Assembly (NCBI RefSeq): GCF_018991925.1
Contig: NW_024737042.1
Location: 15,892,824-15,956,823 of the forward strand
Origin: Homarus americanus
Lineage: Eukaryota > Arthropoda > Malacostraca > Decapoda > Nephropidae
DNA length: 64,000 nt
Direction: 5' to 3'
Shown here: one piece after another, positions 44,630-55,140 of the stretch
Numbering within the stretch: position 1 is the first letter of the stretch
Layout: every line of letters starts with the position of its first letter
The notes under the pieces: model-generated
Database searches by the model: none
Seen by the model: only the letters and a program-made list of their open reading frames with translations
What the model was told of the DNA's origin: nothing
Position numbers and translations under genes: made by a program

Positions 44630-45362
44630 GTGGGCCCTAGAGGGGTGGCGCATAGATCCACTGGCATGTGGACATGTCTGGCGCCTACCAACCACCGCCC
44701 GGCTGCCTTGCGGATTAACCTTGGAAGGTATAAGGCTACGGGAGTAAACACCGAACGAAAAATCTGCAGTGGAGCCCCACATCAGACAGACGTGCTTACA
44801 GAGCTCCAACAAGACCCCAACGGCAGTGTAGCCGGAAGAGGTGACCACCATGGAAACCCAGCGAATACACCGGCGGACGAAGGCAATGCCTGATGGACAG
44901 GCTTCTAAGGCGAAACCCAACAAACTCATCAGTCCATTGGGACTTTCCCTCTCCCCAGTCGTTGCAACACTTGCACCACTGGATCAGGAAAAGGGAGAGC
45001 CAAGATGTGTGGTTGCAGCCTGCTCTCGTGCCTCACCAAATAAATCAACTCACGTGCAGCCATCATCCAGCTCATCATACCTCTCATCATCATCAAAACC
45101 CTTATACCCCCAAAAGTCCTTTGGCGACGGATTAGTGGCGCCGGGGACAGGCAGAGATGATTACCGGGAGTCTCTAGTCACAACACTGCACTCGGGCGGC
45201 ACAGATAAGATGGTCGTTTATGCACTGGGATCTAGGCAGCAATGCAATCCGGTCCTGTCTGTGCGACTGAGCAGCCCTTTCGGGGAGCCACTCTGCTCAT
45301 CCCACATTGGGAGGAGGCTAGAAAAGATGCCTAAATATAGCCTGCCTAAAAACCCAACTTGA
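44630..45362 (+). pseudogene. Family B 5' region, possible short ORF1
   Basis: Conserved in copy 3 (minus strand, 53130-53880) at peptide level: LRINLGRY, ERKICSGAPHQ, LTELQQDPNGS, then LHHWIRKRE with QDVWLQPAL (LHHWIRKRE is HHWIRKRE in copy 3). Frames shift at several points. Conservation of peptide-level blocks suggests a small 5' ORF or the N-terminal extension of the main ORF. No known domain is seen, and it could also be a translated 5' UTR. Confidence 0.5.
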
Positions 45363-45454
45363 CTGGGCAACCGAACCCAGTAAGGTCATCCTTATGAGGT
45401 CGAAAACACAACCAAAATCACAGATCCAAACAAAAATAAACCACTCAACCTCTT

Positions 45455-46177
45455 ATCGTCGCTGCATGGAATGTCAGGACCCTTCTGAATACTGGTGCAA
45501 TGGCGCGACCTGAAAGAAGAACTGCCCATGTGGCAAAAGAGTTGGCTAGGTATAACATCGACATAGAAGTCATTAGTGAGTCCAATATGTATGGAGTTGG
45601 TTTTGCCATCCGCCTACGCATACTGCACAGGCTAACTGAAATGCCTATTGGGATCAACGAGCGCCCCATGACGCTTCGAGTCCCACTGAATCACTCACGT
45701 CATGTTTTCTTCATCAGTGCATACGCCCCAACACTGGATGCAGAGGATGACATCAAGAAGTCCTTTTACGCCGACCTCGACAGAGTGTTAACCTCTATCC
45801 CCAGAGCAGACAAGGTTGTGCTCCTAGGCGAATTCGATGCCAGAGTTGACAGAGATGCTAATATTTGGCAGGGAACCAGAGGGAGAAATGGACTAGGCAA
45901 GTGTACTCCCAACAGCCTACTCCACCTCAGCGAGTGTGCTGCACACAACCTCACTCTTACCAGTACCTTATTTAGGCAGGCTGACAAGTTCATGGGATCG
46001 TGGCAACACCCACGATCCAAACACTGGCATCTTATTGACTACATCATTTTCAAGGAAAGAGATCGCCGAGATGTCCTCCTCACCCGTGCCATGCGTGGCT
46101 CAGACCACTGTGATCCTGATCATCGACTTGTCATATCCAAGCTCTCACCTCACTTCGTCAGGAAACGGCGAAGGTAG
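45455..46177 (+). pseudogene. Family B APE-type endonuclease domain
   Basis: Starts with AAWNVRTLLNT (45463-45495), the Asn block of APE endonucleases, then VISES (Glu block). The stretch between SES and the GVGFAIR block is missing compared with other animal members, so about 30 residues are deleted here. Next come FISAYAPTL, a VLLGEFDARV block (the usual GDFNARV with Asp changed to Glu and Asn to Asp), HWHLIDYI and DHRLV (the SDH-type catalytic His block, near 46122-46136). The frame is open to 46177 but altered catalytic residues make activity unlikely. The RT follows in other frames. Confidence 0.85.
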
Positions 46178-46729
46178 CAAGCCTCCAGAAGAGGTTTTAA
46201 TACTAAGCGTCTGGAGGATCCAGCAGTAGCACATGCTTTCAGAGAGCAGCTTGAACATAGGCTTATAAGCAATCCAACAGCAAACAACGTGAATCCCAGT
46301 GCTGAATGGGATACTCTTAATTTCTGTAATGACAAAAACCTGCAGAGAGACCCTCGGCTAGATCAAAAGAATACAACAGGACTGGTTTGATGAAAATGAC
46401 CCTGAAATTAAAGTACTCATCGATGATAAACGTGATGCTTTTACTGACTGACAGAACAACCGTCACTCACGAACCAAAGCTGATACCTTCTGCAAGAAGA
46501 AAGCGGCGGCCCAGCGGGAATTTCACAATCTAAAGAACGAGTGGCTTAAAAATAAAGCATGTGAAGCACAAAATTTGCAGATCAGCACAAGGTGCACGAA
46601 TTTTTCAATTCCACTAAAACATTTTATGGGTCAGTCACTCATGGCGCAGCCCCCTCCCCTCATCTGACGGTAACCATATAATTAAAGACGTTCAAGGCCT
46701 CCTTCAGCGCTGGAAAGAGCACTACCGTT

Positions 46730-48513
46730 CATTGTTCAGCCGAAACACCGATGTGGCTGTCCTGACTACCCAGCAGGTCCCTCAGCATCCAGAGGTGACC
46801 CACCTCAGCTATACTCCCTCCCTGGATGAGGTAGTTACTGCCATCAAACAGATGAAAAATAACGAAGCCTCAGGGCCTGATGGAATCCCAGCCGGGGTGT
46901 ATACAGCAGGAGGACCTCTGCTTACCAGCCGTCTCCACTCCCTCATGGAGAATATATGGGAAAAGGAGGAAATCCCCCAATATTTATAAGAGCAAGGGAG
47001 ACTGGTCAGACTGTAGCAACTACTGTGGGATCTCGCTGCTCTCCACAGCTGGCAAAATTATCGCCCGAGTCCTGTTAAACAGATTTCTTCCTGAATCTCA
47101 ATGTGGTTTTAGACCATCACGTGACACGAACTGACATGAGCTTTGCTGTCCGCCAGACACAGGAAAAGTGCAGAAAACAGCGTCGTGACCTGTACATGGC
47201 TTGCATTGACCTAACCAAGGCCTTCGAATCGGTCAACAGGGAAGCCCTCTGGTGGACCCTCAGCCGTTTTGGCTGCCACCCAATATTCATCGCCATTGTG
47301 AGGTAACTCTACGATGGCATGAACAGCAGTGTCCTGTACAACGGCAACCACTCAGAGTTCTTCCCCTTCCAAACACAGGTTAAATAAGGGTGTGTACTGG
47401 CACCAACTCTCTTTTCCATCTTCTTGGCTGCCTTTCTTACTCGTGCCAGTGCCAATTTAGCCAGTGGGTTGTACATTGAGTACCGCGTGAAGAGGGGTCT
47501 TTTCAACATAAGACGACTCCAGACAAGAACAAAGGTGTCGGCAGTTTTCATTACTGAATTTCAGTATGCAGACGACCTCACCCTTGTTGCCCACACCGAA
47601 TGCGACCTATAGGAAATCCTGAACACCTACGCAGACGCGTATGTGCACTTCGGCCTTGAGGTGAATGTGTGTAAGACTCAGATTCTCGTTCAACCTGCCC
47701 TAGTTGAGACACACCTCCACCATCCATCCAGTTTAACGGTACTACCCTCTTTAATGTTGCCCACTTTCGGTATCTCGGCTCCCACCTGTCCACCATCGCA
47801 GACATCGATGAAGAGATTCAGCATCGAATCAGATGCGCATCTCAAGCCTTTGGCAGACTCCGAAATCGTATCTTCAGCTGTAGGGAGCTTAAATTATCTA
47901 CAAAACTGCACGTATATCGAGCAGTGATCCCCCCACCCTGCTATATGGCAGTGAGATATAGGTCACATACAGGAAGCACCTCAAGGTACTTGAAAACTTT
48001 CACCAACGTAGTCTATGTTCCATCCTCCGAGTTCGCTGGGAAGACAAGAGAACAAATGCCAGTATTCTTGCTGACACCAACTGCAGGAACATCGAGGCTA
48101 CCATTATACATGAACAACTACGTTGGACTGGCCATGTTATCCGCATGGACGACAGTAGACTGCCAAAGCAGCTACTTTACAGTCACCAGTCACCTAACGA
48201 ATAGTAAACGTAACGCTGGCGGGCAATTGAAGAGGTATAAGGATAGTCTTAAGACAAACCTGAAAAACTGCCCAATCGACCCTTTCACCTGGGAGACGAT
48301 TACTCAACATCGTAACGTTTGGAGGAGCACCACACGAGGTGTCAATACTTTCGAGTTAGCCCGACTGCTAACCGAGGCAGACAATCACCAACGCTGGAAA
48401 GACGCTGCCACCGCCCCTCTCGCAGTAGATGGAGCCCTCTACATGTGCAACGAATGTGAACGACGCTGCGGGTCCCGTATCGGGCTCTTTAGTCACCTCA
48501 AAAGTCACTAATC
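46730..48513 (+). pseudogene. Family B reverse transcriptase and C-terminal zinc finger
   Basis: RT blocks in order: EASGPDGIPAGVY (46865-46903), NYCGISLLSTAGKIIARVLL (47019-47078), CGFRPS, ACIDLTKAFESVN (47203-47241, palm motif A), a degraded motif B with a TAA stop near 47385, and FQYADDLTLVAHTE (47559-47600, YADD intact at 47565-47576). A TAG stop follows soon after. The thumb region has TEFGL-type and NGTTLFNVAHFRYLGS-like sequence in shifted frames. A final frame to 48511 ends with a C2H2 finger, C-x2-C-x12-H-x3-H beginning CNEC. No RNase H was found. Confidence 0.88.
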
Positions 48514-48600
48514 TAGGTGACATCCCTAATAACTCATATCATTGTATCATAGCTGGATGATCGTCATACTCGATTCCGAGTGACAGCAAAGTATTAGTAA

Positions 48601-48633
<33 letters not shown>

Positions 48634-48675
<42 letters not shown>
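48634..48675. repeat. (GT)n, right flank of family B copy 2
   Basis: About 20 GT units immediately after the (TAG)n tail. Confidence 0.96.
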
Positions 48676-48676
<1 letters not shown>

Positions 48677-48679
48677 AAA

Positions 48680-49800
48680 ACCCCTATCCTCCCCTAAAAC
48701 CCAAGTTAAGATAAAAACACAAATTTACCTTAAACTAAAATCCTCTTTAAATTACTACGAAATCCTATATCCAAACCTAAAATCCCATTGAGATAGAAAC
48801 TGTAGGATGTAGGTTAAGGCCACGCACTCCTCCTGCAGCCACCAACACACACTTAGCACTGGTTAATGCCTCTCTGACACGCCCCAGATGATCTCTTGTA
48901 TTGCCCGACAAACACTCCACAACACATCATGACCACACCCACCGCAGTCTGTGTCGTGTCTGTTGTTGTTGTGTCTTGCTTCCTTCGACCCTTTCTTCCT
49001 TGCTTCGTTGCTTCGTTGTTTGCTTGCTTGCTTGCTTCCTTCCTTCATTCATTTCTTGCTTGCTTGCTTCAATCCTTGCTTGCTTCCTTCATTCCTTGCT
49101 TGTTTCCTCCCTTCCTTCCTTCCTTCATTCATTCATTCATTCATTCATTCATTCCTTGCTTGTTTGCTTCCTTCCTTCCTTCCTTCCTTCCTTCCTTCAT
49201 TCATTCATTCATTCATTCATTCATTCATTCATTGCTTGCTTGCTTGTGTAAATCAACACAATAACACACATCCTGAAAACTTGTTATGGGGAAGGAAGCA
49301 AAACATATGTTACAACAAAGACCATTACTATGATTGAAGGTAAATCGGTAAATAATTCTGTGTTCTCTCTAGATCACTTGCAACATCAGGATGGATTGCA
49401 AAAATGAGGAAAAGCGACGATGTTGATGGAGTTGCAAAAGTCATGAAAGGTCAGGGTCATTGGAGAGGGAAGGATAAAACATATGGCAGTGGTTTCTCGC
49501 CTGTTTAGATTTCACTGAGTTATCGAGGTGTGTCTTGTCTCACTCGTTAGTTGATATTGTATGTATGTATGTATGTATGTATGTATGTATGTATGGCAGA
49601 GTAGAGTAGAGTATGTATGTTAACTTCATACGCACTCCAAGTAACAATAAGTGTTTTTCCTCGACATGCCAACTTACAAAACTTACTTAGGACTTTAAAG
49701 AGATTACAGAGACTTAAGGTTTATTCTCCTGCATGAAGAAAGGTTACTTAGAAATACTTAAAAGATTTAAACACTGACAGATTCCCTCTTTAATGCACCT
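48680..49800. other. Spacer between inverted family B copies
   Basis: About 1.1 kb. It holds a TTGC/CTTC/ATTC tetranucleotide array (48965-49245, units GCTT, CCTT and CATT in blocks) and a (TATG)n run (49557-49594). Other parts are unique and show no gene. Confidence 0.75.
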
Positions 49801-49807
49801 GTCATGG

Positions 49808-49900
49808 CACACACACGCACACACACGCACGCACTCACACACACACACACACATACACACACACACACACACTCACTCACACACATACACACACACACAC
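49808..49900. repeat. (AC)n, 3' flank of family B copy 3
   Basis: AC repeat with CGC, TCACTC and TAC variants. Read on the element's sense (minus) strand it is (GT)n. Confidence 0.93.
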
Positions 49901-49989
49901 TACTACTACTACTACTACTACTACTTTGCTGTCACTCGGAATCGAGTATGACGATCATCCAGCTATGATACAATAATATGAGTTATTAC

Positions 49990-51830
49990 GGATGTCACCA
50001 TCGCTGGTGAGTTTTAAGGTGATTAAAGACGCCGATACGGGCCCCGCAGGGTCGATCACAAATGTTGCACATGTGGGGAGCTACATCTAGTGCGGGAGGG
50101 GCGGGGGAAGTGTCTTTCCGGCGTTGGCGCTTGTCTGCCTCGGCTTGCAGTCGGGCTAATTCGAAAGTATTGACTCGTTTTTGTGTGGTGCTCCTCCAAG
50201 CATTACAATGAGGAGTAATCGTCTCCCAGGTGAGTGGGTCGATTTGGAACTTTTTCAGGTTTGTCTTAAGACTATCCTTATACCTTTTCAGTTGCCTGCC
50301 GGCGTTACGTTTACTATTCGTTAGGTGACTGTAAAATAGCTGCTTTGGCAGTCTACTGTAGTCCATGAGGGTAACATGGCCAGTCCAATGTAGTTGTTCA
50401 TGAATAACGGTAGCCTCGAGGCTCCTACGGTTGGTGTCTGCAAGAATACTGGCATTTGTTCTCTTGTCTTCCGAGCGAACTCGGAGGATGGAACGTAGAC
50501 TACGTCGGTGAAAGTTTTCAAGTGCCTTGAGGTTCCTCCTGTATGTGATCTCTGTCTCGCTACCATACGTGCAACGTTGTAGATAATTTCAGCTCCCTAC
50601 AGCTGAAGACATGGGTACGGAGTCTGCCAAAGGATTGAGATGCACATCTGATCCGATGTTGAATCTCTTCATCGATGTCCGCGGTGGTGGACAGGTGGGA
50701 GCCAAGATACTGAAAGTGAGTAACATTAGAGAGGGTAGTACCGTTAAGCTGGATGGATGGTGGAGGTTTGGCTGAACCAGGGGCAGGTTGAACGAGAATC
50801 TGAATTTTACGTACATTCACCTCAAGGACAAAGTGTGCATGAGCATCTGCATTGGCGTTCAGGACCTCCTGTAGGTCGCGTTCAGTGTGAGCAACAAGGT
50901 TGAGCTCGTCTACATACTGAAGTTCAGTAATGGAAGCTACCGACACCTTTGTTCCTGCCTGGAGTCGTCTTATGTTAAAAGGGCCCCCTCTTCACCCGGT
51001 ACTCGATGTCCACCCCGCCGGCTAAATGGGCACTGACACGAGTAAGAAAGGCAGCCAAGAAAATGTAAAACAGAGTTGGTGCCGGTGCACACCATTGTTT
51101 AACTCCTGTTTGGATGGGAAAGAACTTAGACTGCGTGCAATTGTGCAGGACACTGCCGTTCATGCCATCATGGAGTTGTCTCACAATGACGACGAATTTT
51201 GGTGGACAGCCAAAAAGGTTGACCAGTCGAAGGCCTTGGTTAGGTCGATGAAAGCCAAGTACAGGTCACGATGCTGTTCTCTGCGCTATTCCTGTATCTG
51301 GCGGGCAGCAAAGAGCATGTCAGTGGTGCCCCGTGATGGTCTAACTCTAAAACCACATTAAAATTCTGGGAGGAAGTTTTCCGTCTCAGGAAGAAGTCTG
51401 TTAAGGAGGACTCGGGCCATAATCTTGCCAGCTAAGGACAGCAGCGAGATCCCGCCGTAGTTGCCACAGTCTGACAGGTCTCCCTTGTTTCTATAAATAT
51501 TGACGATGAAGGTGTCTTTAAGAGCTTGGGGATATCCCTCTTTCCCGTATATTCTCCAGAAGAGAGTGGAGACTGCTAATAAGCAGAGGTCCTCCTGCTT
51601 TATACACCTCGGCTGGGATTGCATCAGGCCCCGAGGATTTTTATTTTTCATCTGTTTGATGGCTGTAGCTCCCTCATCCAGGATAGCTGAGATGGGTCAG
51701 CTCTGGATGCTGAAGGACATGCTGGGTAGTCAGGACACCCAAATCGGTGATTCAGTTGAGCAGCGAATGGTAGTGCTATTTTCAGCGCTGAAGGATGCTG
51801 TCTTCGTCTTTAATTACGGAGTTACCATCA
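49990..51830 (-). pseudogene. Family B reverse transcriptase and zinc finger (copy 3)
   Basis: On the minus strand: KNPRGLMQSQPRCI near 51645-51600 (the GPDGIPAGV region after decay), NYGGISLLSLAGKIMARVLL near 51463-51404, a decayed motif A near 51240-51210, and LQYVDELNLVAHTE near 50922-50881, where YADD has become YVDE, so the second catalytic Asp is lost. SIQLNGTTLSNVTHFQYLGS follows near 50763-50704. The C-terminal frame (50366 to 49995) ends in CNICDRPCGARIGVFNHLKT and H, a C2H2 finger with C-x2-C-x12-H-x3-H spacing. Confidence 0.88.
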
Positions 51831-52263
51831 GATGAGCGGAGGGGGCTGCGCCATGAGTGATTGGCCCATAAAATGTTTCAGTAGAATTGAAAAATTCGCA
51901 TATCTTGTTTTGATCAGCAAGTTTTTGTATATCACTGCTTTATTTTTAAGTCAGCCGTTCTTTAGTTAGCAAAGTTTACACTGGGTTGCTGCTTTCTTTT
52001 TGTGGAAGGTATCAGCTTTTGTCCGAAACTGAGGGTTGTTCTGCCAGTCAGCTAAAGTAGCACGTTTTCATCAATGAGTACATTGATTTCAGGGTCGTTT
52101 TCATCAAACCAATCCTGGTGTATTCTTTCGATCTGCCCTAGGGTTTCTCTGGATATTTTTGTCATGACAGTGTCGAGAATACCCCATTCAGCATTGGGAT
52201 TTGGGTTTTTTATTGTTGTGTTGTTTATCAGCCCATGTTAAAAGTGCTCGCTGAAAACATGTG

Positions 52264-53025
52264 CTACCGCTGGATCCTCCAGAAGCTTAGTGTTAAAAGC
52301 TGTTCTGGAGGCTTGTTGCCTTCGATGCTGTCTAAGCCATGCATTGCTCTGGTGATGAGGACATCTCGGCGATCTCTTTCTCTGACAATGGTGTAGTCAA
52401 TGAGATGCCAGTGTTTGAATTGTGGATGTTGCCATGAACCCTTGAACTTGTCTGCCTGCCTAAACAAGGTATTGGTGATAGTGAGGTTGTGTGCACTTGC
52501 CTAGTCCATTTCTCCCTATGGTTCCCTGCCAAATAACAGCATCTCTGCCAACTCTGGCATCGAAGTCACCAAGGAGCACAACCTTATCTTCTCACGGGAT
52601 AGAGGTTAGCACTCTGTCAAGGTCTGCGTAAATGGCCTCTTTGATGTCATTCTCTACATCCAGTGTTAGGGCGTATACACTGATGAAAAGGGCATGACGT
52701 AAGTGATTCAGTAGGACTCTGAGCGTCATGAGGCGCTCGTTGATCCCAATAGGCATTTCGGTTAGCCTGTATAGGTTGCGATTGCTGATGGCAAAGCAGA
52801 CTCCATAAATGAGGTGTCTATCTACAGCGGGCTTACCCTTCCAGAAGAAGGTACAGCCCGACTCCGTTCTATGGGTCGACCCTCATCTGAGAGCCGGGAC
52901 TCACTAAAGGCTGCTATGTCGATGTTATACCTAGCCAGCTCTTTTGCCACAAGGGCGGTTCTTCTTTTAGGACGCGCATTTGTATCAGTATCCAGAAGGG
53001 TCCTGACATTCCATGCAGCGACCAT
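52264..53025 (-). pseudogene. Family B APE-type endonuclease (copy 3)
   Basis: Minus strand: VAAWNVRTLLDTDT near 53022-52981, then AFSESRLSDEG (Glu block). Unlike copy 2 it keeps residues after SES (RLSDEGRP). HWHLIDYTI near 52412-52386 and RERDRRDV follow. The catalytic His block is changed to LDSIEGN, so it is lost. Pieces are in several frames. Confidence 0.82.
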
Positions 53026-54019
53026 AAGAGGTTGTATAGTTTATTTTGTTTTGAACTGGGATTATAATTGTGTTTTAGACCGCATAAGGATGACCTTACT
53101 GTGTTGGTTCTTTAGGCAGGTTATGTTTACGGCACCTTTTCTAGTCCCCTCCCCATGTGGGGTGAGCAGAGTGGCTCCTGGAAAGGGCTGCTCAGTCGCA
53201 CAGACAGGACTGGATTGCACTGCTGCCTAGATCTCAGTGCATAAACGATCATCTTATCTGTGCCGCCCGAGTGCAGTGTTGTGACTAGAGACTCCCGGCA
53301 GTCATCTCTGCTTGTCCCAGTCGCCACTTGTCCGTCGTCTTTGGAGTTTTGGAGTATAAAGGTTTTGATGATGAAGAGTATGATGAACTGGATGATGGCT
53401 GCACTTGAATTGATTTATGTGGTGAGGCAGGAGCGCAGCCTGCAACCACACATCTTGTCTCTCCCTTTTCCTGATCCAGTGGTGCCGATAGCCCAGTTTG
53501 ATGGTTTTCACCCTAATAGCCTGTCCATCATGTATTGCTTTCATCCGCTGGTGTAGCCGTTGGGTTCCCATGTTGGTCACCTCTTCCATCTATACCGCCG
53601 TTGGGGTCTTGTTGGAGCTCAGTAAACATATCTGGCTGATGCGGTGCTCCACCGCAAATTTTTCGTTCGGGGTTTACTTCCGTAGCCTCATACCTGCCAA
53701 GGTTAATCCGCAAGGCAGCAGGGCGGTGGTTGGTAGGCGCCAGGATGTGTCCACATGTCAGTTGGCCTATGAGCCATCCCTCTGGGACCCACTGCTACTC
53801 CGAGATCCCCTGCTGGTCTGGCCTGGGCCCACGAGGCACCTAGTTACCGTGTGTTGCCACGAGGAGGCACAGCAGGAGTCTTGATGGTGAAAAGGCTGTG
53901 TACTGGCAGGGGAAGACTTTCTGTATGTAAGTTGCTTCCCTATTCGCTACGAAGGCTAGCCAGCGGCGGTAATTGATAGCGAGAGGAAGACACCACACTA
54001 AACGAATTACACCACCCTG

Positions 54020-54128
54020 TGCGCGCGCACACACACACACACCACCACCTCCGGGGAATATTGGATGTACACACACACACACAAGCAAACACACCACCTC
54101 CGGGGTATATTGGATGTACACACACACT

Positions 54129-54159
<31 letters not shown>

Positions 54160-54190
54160 ACACCACCTCCGTGGTATATTGGATGTATAC
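54020..54190. repeat. Composite (AC)n plus CACCTCCGGGGTATATTGGA minisatellite
   Basis: Three copies of CCACCTCCGGGGTATATTGG followed by ATGT and (AC)n. It borders the 5' end of family B copy 3. Confidence 0.9.
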
Positions 54191-54199
54191 CAGAGAGTG

Positions 54200-54380
54200 A
54201 GGACAAAGGTATATATAATTGGCATAGTTATTACAACCCCGGGCGAAGGGGAGAGGGGGCGTCCATCTCTCTCTCCTCCAGCCTCTCTCCTTATCTCCCT
54301 TCCTGTCTCTCCCCTACTCTCCCTGACACCATCTCTTTCCCTCTTTTGCCTACCACCCTCCCTCCTTACCTCCCTCCATG
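54200..54380. repeat. CT-rich tract left of the RNase H element
   Basis: CTCTCCTCC and CCCTCCTTACC motifs from about 54262 to 54378, directly abutting the truncated element. Confidence 0.7.
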
Positions 54381-54382
54381 TA

Positions 54383-55140
54383 TACGCAGCCTGTGAACAC
54401 CTCGGTGTTATTATCTCCACTGAGAAAACTAAGGTGTTCAACAAACAAGCTGGTAACCGCAAACGCGGCCCCGCCAAGTTCAAGATAGGTAACAACACTA
54501 TTGACTATGTTTCTTCTTTTAAATATCTTGGTGTCTCCGTCCCTTGTACCCTACCTGCCATACAACAGCTAACCCGCCAATGTACTGACAGACTGAGACC
54601 TTTTAGAAGTGTAGCGGGGTACAGCCCGCACTATGGTGCTAATATTAGAATTGTTAAAACAATGTACCTTGGCTATATAAGATCTCTGATAGATTACCAC
54701 GCACCAGCCCTGGTCATTCGTGACGAGAAAGGCGTTGACAAGCTCGAGAAAATGCAAAATAAAGCCCTCAGAATTATCCTAGGATGTCCCATGAGCACTA
54801 AAGTACTTTATATGAGGAAAGAACTAGGTATAGCCAGTGTTAAAGATAGAATAATTGAAGTCAACCTCATGATAGCCCTGAGGCTTCTGCGTGGTAATCC
54901 TGATAACATTGTTTCCTTAAAATTGCTAGAATGATTGAACCATGGGACTACTGATTCTAAATGGATCCAAACTACAGCTACACATATGAAGATGTTTGGA
55001 CTAGACCACCTGTACAAAGTTGAGACACAACAGCGCTTCCTGCCACCCTGGCGGACAGTTCCCTTCGATATCACAATACCGACGTATCCGCCTAAAAATT
55101 ATTCATACAAAGCATTTATCTCCAACACACTGCCAAATTG
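54383..55140 (+). pseudogene. RT thumb/connector part of family D ORF2
   Basis: Open from the CT-rich junction to a TGA at 54932-54934. It shows VSSFKYLGVSV (the usual thumb F-YLG block), YLGYIRSLIDYHAPAL and LEKMQNKALRIILG, all typical of the region after the RT palm. The same frame continues after the TGA (NHGTTDSKWIQ, near 54938-54970) to 55141, then shifts by one base into the RNase H frame. The polymerase palm itself is absent because of 5' truncation. Confidence 0.85.

Larger units (their letters stand above)
44376..48633 (+). mobile_element. Family B non-LTR retrotransposon copy 2, near full length
   Basis: Aligns end to end with the reverse complement of 49901-54019. It shares the start block CAGGGTGGTG, a GTGGCAACACACGGTAACT block, the GCGGATTAACCTTGG block, an APE-type endonuclease, an RT with YADD, a C-terminal C2H2 finger and a (TAG)n tail (48598-48633). 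Flanking (GT)n lies on both sides. Frameshifts and stops break every domain, and part of the endonuclease is deleted. I recall similar proteins often labelled 'craniofacial development protein 2-like' or endonuclease/reverse transcriptase in animal genomes, but I do not assign a clade. Confidence 0.95.
49901..54019 (-). mobile_element. Family B non-LTR retrotransposon copy 3, near full length, inverted
   Basis: Reverse-strand counterpart of 44376-48633. Its 3' tail is (AGT)n on the minus strand (plus 49901-49925) and its 5' start block CAGGGTGGTG ends at 54019. AC-rich DNA lies on both sides, which is (GT)n in element orientation. Copies 2 and 3 are tail to tail with about 1.27 kb between them, making a 4-kb-arm inverted repeat. 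It is inactive: stops and frameshifts are spread through the copy. Confidence 0.95.

Noticed and set aside
44376..54019. Idea that the two family B copies are terminal inverted repeats of one large DNA transposon
   Set aside because: Each arm is a complete non-LTR element with its own EN, RT, tail and GT flanks; no transposase lies in the spacer.
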